A stretch of DNA of 64,000 nt from Arthrobacter sp. FW305-BF8 (GTDB taxonomy: Bacteria > Actinomycetota > Actinomycetes > Actinomycetales > Micrococcaceae), in contig NZ_CP084561.1 of assembly GCF_021789315.1 (NCBI RefSeq), positions 2,914,001 to 2,978,000 of the forward strand, given 5' to 3'. The first letter of the stretch is position 1. Each line of letters starts with the position of its first letter. This document shows, piece by piece, positions 61,530 through 64,000 of this stretch. The notes under the pieces were generated by a model. The model saw only the letters and a list, made by a program, of their open reading frames with translations. It made no database searches and had not been told where the DNA came from. A program made the translations under genes and the position numbers.

Positions 61530-61602
61530 TGGGTCCTACCGGGATCGAACCGATGACATCCACGGTGTAAACGTGGCGCTCTACCAGCTGAGCTAAAGAC
61601 CC
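61530..61602 (-). tRNA. tRNA-Val (anticodon TAC)
   Basis: Anticodon loop TTTACAC gives TAC, acceptor GGGTCTT pairs with AGGACCC (one wobble), T-loop TTCGATC. The CCA end is encoded directly after it (61527-61529 on the plus strand). Confidence 0.95.
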
Positions 61603-61674
61603 AAAGAGAGGTTTTTCGCACCGAAGCGCTCCAACCAACGAACATAGACTCTACCCGAACAGTGCCCGCAAACG

Positions 61675-62613
61675 CTAATCGGGTCTTGGGGCAGCGAGGG
61701 CGGGCAATTCATCTGCCAGCCAGGCAAGGGACTCGCTTACTCCGGCTTCCAGCTTGACCGTGGCGAGGTCGTCCCCGCGCGTCTGGCCGCGGTTGATGAT
61801 GACAACGGCTTTACCTTGTTTGGCGGCGTGACGGACAAACCGCAGCCCGCTCATGACGCTGAGTGAGGAACCGGCAACAAGCAGGGCCTGGGCTTCATCC
61901 ACCATTGCGTATGCGCGCTCCACGCGCTCCTTGGGGACGTTCTCGCCAAAGTACACAAAGTCCGGCTTCAGGACGCCGCCGCACGCAGGACAGCGGGCAA
62001 CCACAAAGCTCCGGATCAGTCGCAGGTCCTCCACTGTGGCGTCGGCATCGGGAGCCATCTCGACAAGTCCGGATTCCATGGCATGGCCAAGGAAGTCCGG
62101 ATTCAGCTCCTCCAGAACCTTGGCGAGCAGCTGCCGTGAATACGTGCGGCGGCATTCCAGACAGATCACCTGGTCGAAGCGTCCGTGAAGGTCCACCACG
62201 TTGACGCTGCCGGCGTCCTCGTGGAGGCGGTCCACGTTCTGGGTAATGAGTCCGGTCAGGAGCCCACGCTGCTCCAGGACTGCGACGGCGGCGTGGCCGG
62301 CGTTGGGGCTGGCTCGCCTCAGGTGGGACCAGCCGATGTGGTTGCGCGCCCAATAGCGCTGCCGGTTGGCCGCCTCAGCCACAAACTCCTGGTAAGTCAT
62401 GGGTGAGCGCGGGGCCGAATCCGGTCCGCGGTAGTCCGGTATGCCGGAGTCGGTACTGAGCCCTGCCCCCGTCAGAAGTGCCAGGGGCAGCCCGGCCAGT
62501 ACGTCACGGATCCCGCCCAATGCTTCGAGGTCGCCGGCCGACGACGCGGCGGCTGGAGCCGCAGGCAGACTGGCGAAGCCTGTCAGGCCGATGCCGGTCC
62601 GCCGCTGGTCCAT
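61675..62613 (-). CDS. NAD-dependent protein deacetylase (sirtuin)
   Basis: Removes acyl groups from lysines with NAD. The 312-residue sirtuin has G-A-G-L-S-T-D-S-G-I-P-D-Y-R-G at 49-63, T-Q-N-V-D-R-L-H at about 124-131, catalytic His143 in D-L-H-G-R-F and a zinc site C-L-E-C (151-154) plus C-P-A-C (about 208). The loop between (D-F-L-G-H-A-M-E-S-G-L-V-E-M-A-P-D-A-D) and the absence of the Y-x-x-R motif point to a class II (SIRT4-like) rather than a CobB-type enzyme. It may share a transcript with the peroxiredoxin and DUF3052 genes (16-base gap). Confidence 0.93.
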   Translation of the reverse strand: MDQRRTGIGLTGFASLPAAPAAASSAGDLEALGGIRDVLAGLPLALLTGAGLSTDSGIPDYRGPDSAPRSPMTYQEFVAEAANRQRYWARNHIGWSHLRRASPNAGHAAVAVLEQRGLLTGLITQNVDRLHEDAGSVNVVDLHGRFDQVICLECRRTYSRQLLAKVLEELNPDFLGHAMESGLVEMAPDADATVEDLRLIRSFVVARCPACGGVLKPDFVYFGENVPKERVERAYAMVDEAQALLVAGSSLSVMSGLRFVRHAAKQGKAVVIINRGQTRGDDLATVKLEAGVSESLAWLADELPALAAPRPD

Positions 62614-62629
62614 GGGCTGGCCCTAACGC

Positions 62630-63133
62630 CTAGCCCTGGGCCAGCTCTGCCAGGACCCGGCGGTATTCGGTGAGGTCACGGGCCTGGCCGCGCGGATTCA
62701 CAACGACGTACCGGACCGTTCCGCCGGCGTCGATGATGAACGTTCCGCGCCTTGCCATTCCGCTTTCCTCATCGAACACGCCGTACTTTCCGGCAACGGC
62801 GCCGTGCGGCCAGAAGTCTGCCAGCAGGCTGAATTCGTAGCCTTCCTGCTCGGCGTACGCCCGGAGGGCAAACTTGCTGTCCACCGAGACCGCCAGCACC
62901 TCGGCGTCGGCATGTTCGAAGACTGCGAGGTTGTCCCTGATTTCGCACAGCTCGCCGGTGCAGATGCCCGAGAACGCGAAGGGGTAGAAAATAACCACCA
63001 CGTTGCGTCCGCGAAAATCGGCGAGCCGGACGGGCTCACCAAATTGGTTAACCAGGGTGAAGTCCGGCGCCTGCTGCCCTACTTCGGGCACTCCGGCGAG
63101 GTCCACCGTTGCGACGGCGGCCTGTCCGGTCAC
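62630..63133 (-). CDS. AhpE-type peroxiredoxin
   Basis: Reduces peroxides via a peroxidatic Cys. The 167-residue protein has P-F-A-F-S-G-I-C-T-G-E-L-C with peroxidatic Cys58 and a second Cys63; the T-x-x-C environment and Arg in the late F-x-I-D motif are intact. It is close to M. tuberculosis AhpE, which is reduced by mycothiol/mycoredoxin; the extra Cys63 may allow another route. The GTG start lies in the stop of the DUF3052 gene (GTGA), so the two are translationally coupled. Confidence 0.92.
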   Translation of the reverse strand: MTGQAAVATVDLAGVPEVGQQAPDFTLVNQFGEPVRLADFRGRNVVVIFYPFAFSGICTGELCEIRDNLAVFEHADAEVLAVSVDSKFALRAYAEQEGYEFSLLADFWPHGAVAGKYGVFDEESGMARRGTFIIDAGGTVRYVVVNPRGQARDLTEYRRVLAELAQG

Positions 63134-63549
63134 TTGTTCTTCCTGGTCACCAGTCGCGTGGCGCTCCAGTCCTTGGAAACGCCCGCGGACGTGGTGCAGT
63201 GCAGCCCTGCGGTAGGTGCCGCGTCCTGGATGTCCGACGGCGAAACATATCCGGCACGTCCGGACTTCGGCGTGAGGACCCACACCACGCCACCCTCGGT
63301 GAGCGTCGTGAGCGAGTCGACCAGCGTGTCCACGAGGTCCCCGTCGCCGTCCCGCCACCAGAAGATCACGGCGTCCACGACGTCGTGATCATCCTCATCC
63401 AGAAGCTCCGACCCGGTCAGATCCTCTATGTCATCACGCAAGTCGAGGTCGACGTCGTCGTCGTAACCGAACTCCTGAATCAGATCCCCGTCCTTGAAAC
63501 CCAATTTTTCCGCCACATTTACCGAAGTGGCGGCGTCGGCCTCGCTCAC
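63130..63549 (-). CDS. DUF3052 family protein
   Basis: A 139-residue acidic protein of DUF3052 (N-V-A-E-K-L-G-F-K-D-G-D-L-I-Q-E-F-G-Y-D-D-D-V-D near the start, then V-I-F-W-W-R-D-G-D-G-D-L and G-V-V-W-V-L-T-P-K-S-G-R-A-G-Y-V). The fold is like that of small methyltransferase-derived domains; function unknown. It sits between ahpE and the divergent aceE in actinobacteria. GTG start with AGGAGG at 5 bases. Confidence 0.9.
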   Translation of the reverse strand: MSEADAATSVNVAEKLGFKDGDLIQEFGYDDDVDLDLRDDIEDLTGSELLDEDDHDVVDAVIFWWRDGDGDLVDTLVDSLTTLTEGGVVWVLTPKSGRAGYVSPSDIQDAAPTAGLHCTTSAGVSKDWSATRLVTRKNK

Positions 63550-63917
63550 GTGTTCCTCCTGTGCATGGTGATTTCGATTACTCCAAGCCAACACCCTTTG
63601 GGCGTGTGCTTCAAGCTACGGGCGCCGCGGTGCGGCTTATTGTGCGTCACACAACAAGTATGACGGTCAAATAGGCCGGAGGGTTCAGGGGCGGCTACGC
63701 ATCCGCAAGCCGTCGGAGCTACAGTGACTGTTGACAACTATGCCTAGCGGGGCAACCGCCCCGGACAAATAGGCAGTCATACACACGAGATAAAACCCTG
63801 CCCGGCGCACATGACCGGGCTGTTGTAACCGATACGACGCACACGACGCGTTCACGCCGGGCAGCTACCCTGCCGGACCTGAGTGCGCCGCTGAATGCGC
63901 GCAAAGAGAGGTTGGAC
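63550..63917. other. divergent control region between DUF3052 and aceE
   Basis: 368 bases with no credible gene. It contains a 23-bp imperfect palindrome (63636-63658), a TTGACA (63731-63736) and a nested hairpin (GGGGC-AACC-GCCCC inside TGCCTA/TAGGCA, about 63739-63777). One or both promoters and a 5' leader of aceE are expected here. Confidence 0.6.
63636..63658. promoter_or_regulatory. imperfect palindrome, candidate operator
   Basis: CTTATTGTG-CGTCA-CACAACAAG, one mismatch between the arms. The half TTGTG is reminiscent of CRP/GlxR halves but the spacing is too short. Confidence 0.45.
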
Positions 63918-64000
63918 GTGGCTGCAGGAGAAGATACCTCCCATATCCTCAGCGGGTTGACTAACCAGCTGCCTGATCGTGATCCGGAAGAGACCGCCGA
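63918..64000 (+). CDS. aceE: pyruvate dehydrogenase E1 component (partial, 5' end)
   Basis: The last 83 bases encode the start of a protein reading V-A-A-G-E-D-T-S-H-I-L-S-G-L-T-N-Q-L-P-D-R-D-P-E-E-T-A (GTG start, AGAGAGG upstream). This matches the N-terminus of actinobacterial homodimeric AceE, and aceE lies divergent from DUF3052-ahpE in related genomes. The catalytic part is outside the window. Confidence 0.8.
   Translation, partial: MAAGEDTSHILSGLTNQLPDRDPEETA

Overview
The window is a high-GC actinobacterial chromosome segment that fits Arthrobacter/Pseudarthrobacter (Micrococcaceae). The signs are strong G/C-ending codon preference, frequent GTG/TTG starts, many leaderless starts, an actinobacterial ileS T-box and several actinobacterial marker families (DUF4233 after folC, DUF3052 beside an AhpE-type peroxiredoxin, Rv2466c-type DsbA protein, two-gene clpP operon, MptB). 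Gene order echoes the mycobacterial blocks rne-ndk-DUF4233-folC-valS and clpX-clpP2-clpP1-tig-nei-rpiB-Rv2466c-pepN-glbO as I recall them. There is no sign of prophage, insertion sequence or CRISPR.

1-12.5 kb: a possible rne start at the left edge, a VKOR-family protein, then ndk, and DUF4233-folC-ileS with an SD-sequestering T-box leader; an EEP-family hydrolase, an SDR, a DUF488 protein and valS. 12.5-20.8 kb: DsbA-like protein, clpX, clpP2, clpP1, tig, tRNA-Pro, tRNA-Gly, nei, rpiB and a membrane protein. 20.9-31.8 kb: pepN, OsmC, MscS and group II truncated globin, then tesB, ettA, a lipoprotein, ssb, tRNA-Arg and small membrane/START-type proteins.

31.8-36.3 kb: a translationally coupled catabolic operon (Gfo/Idh oxidoreductase, DUF993, sugar phosphate isomerase/epimerase) divergent from a LacI regulator, with two clear LacI-type operators placed on the promoter. 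Substrate unknown: this is one of the two best candidates for an undescribed pathway.

36.3-53.4 kb: GNAT, DNA alkylation repair protein, mptB, orn, tRNA-His, def, a secreted HNH nuclease, a long GAPDH, rnpB, an esterase, yaaA, a CT398-like coiled-coil protein, Nif3, msrA, cysK-cysE, an SDR and gnd.

53.5-60.8 kb: a GntR regulator opposite gnd, then an idonate/ketogluconate-like locus (idnD, idnO, a beta-hydroxyacid dehydrogenase, a D-2-hydroxyacid dehydrogenase, an MHS-type transporter and an IclR regulator). A repeated operator-like motif lies at three of its promoters. idnD and idnO have codon usage unlike their neighbours, and IdnD has lost the structural-zinc cysteines. 61-64 kb: small hypothetical gene, tRNA-Val, sirtuin, peroxiredoxin, DUF3052 and the first codons of aceE.

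Non-coding structure is unusually rich: long mosaic palindromes sit in several convergent-gene gaps, and short tandem duplications (13-19 bp) recur at gene borders.
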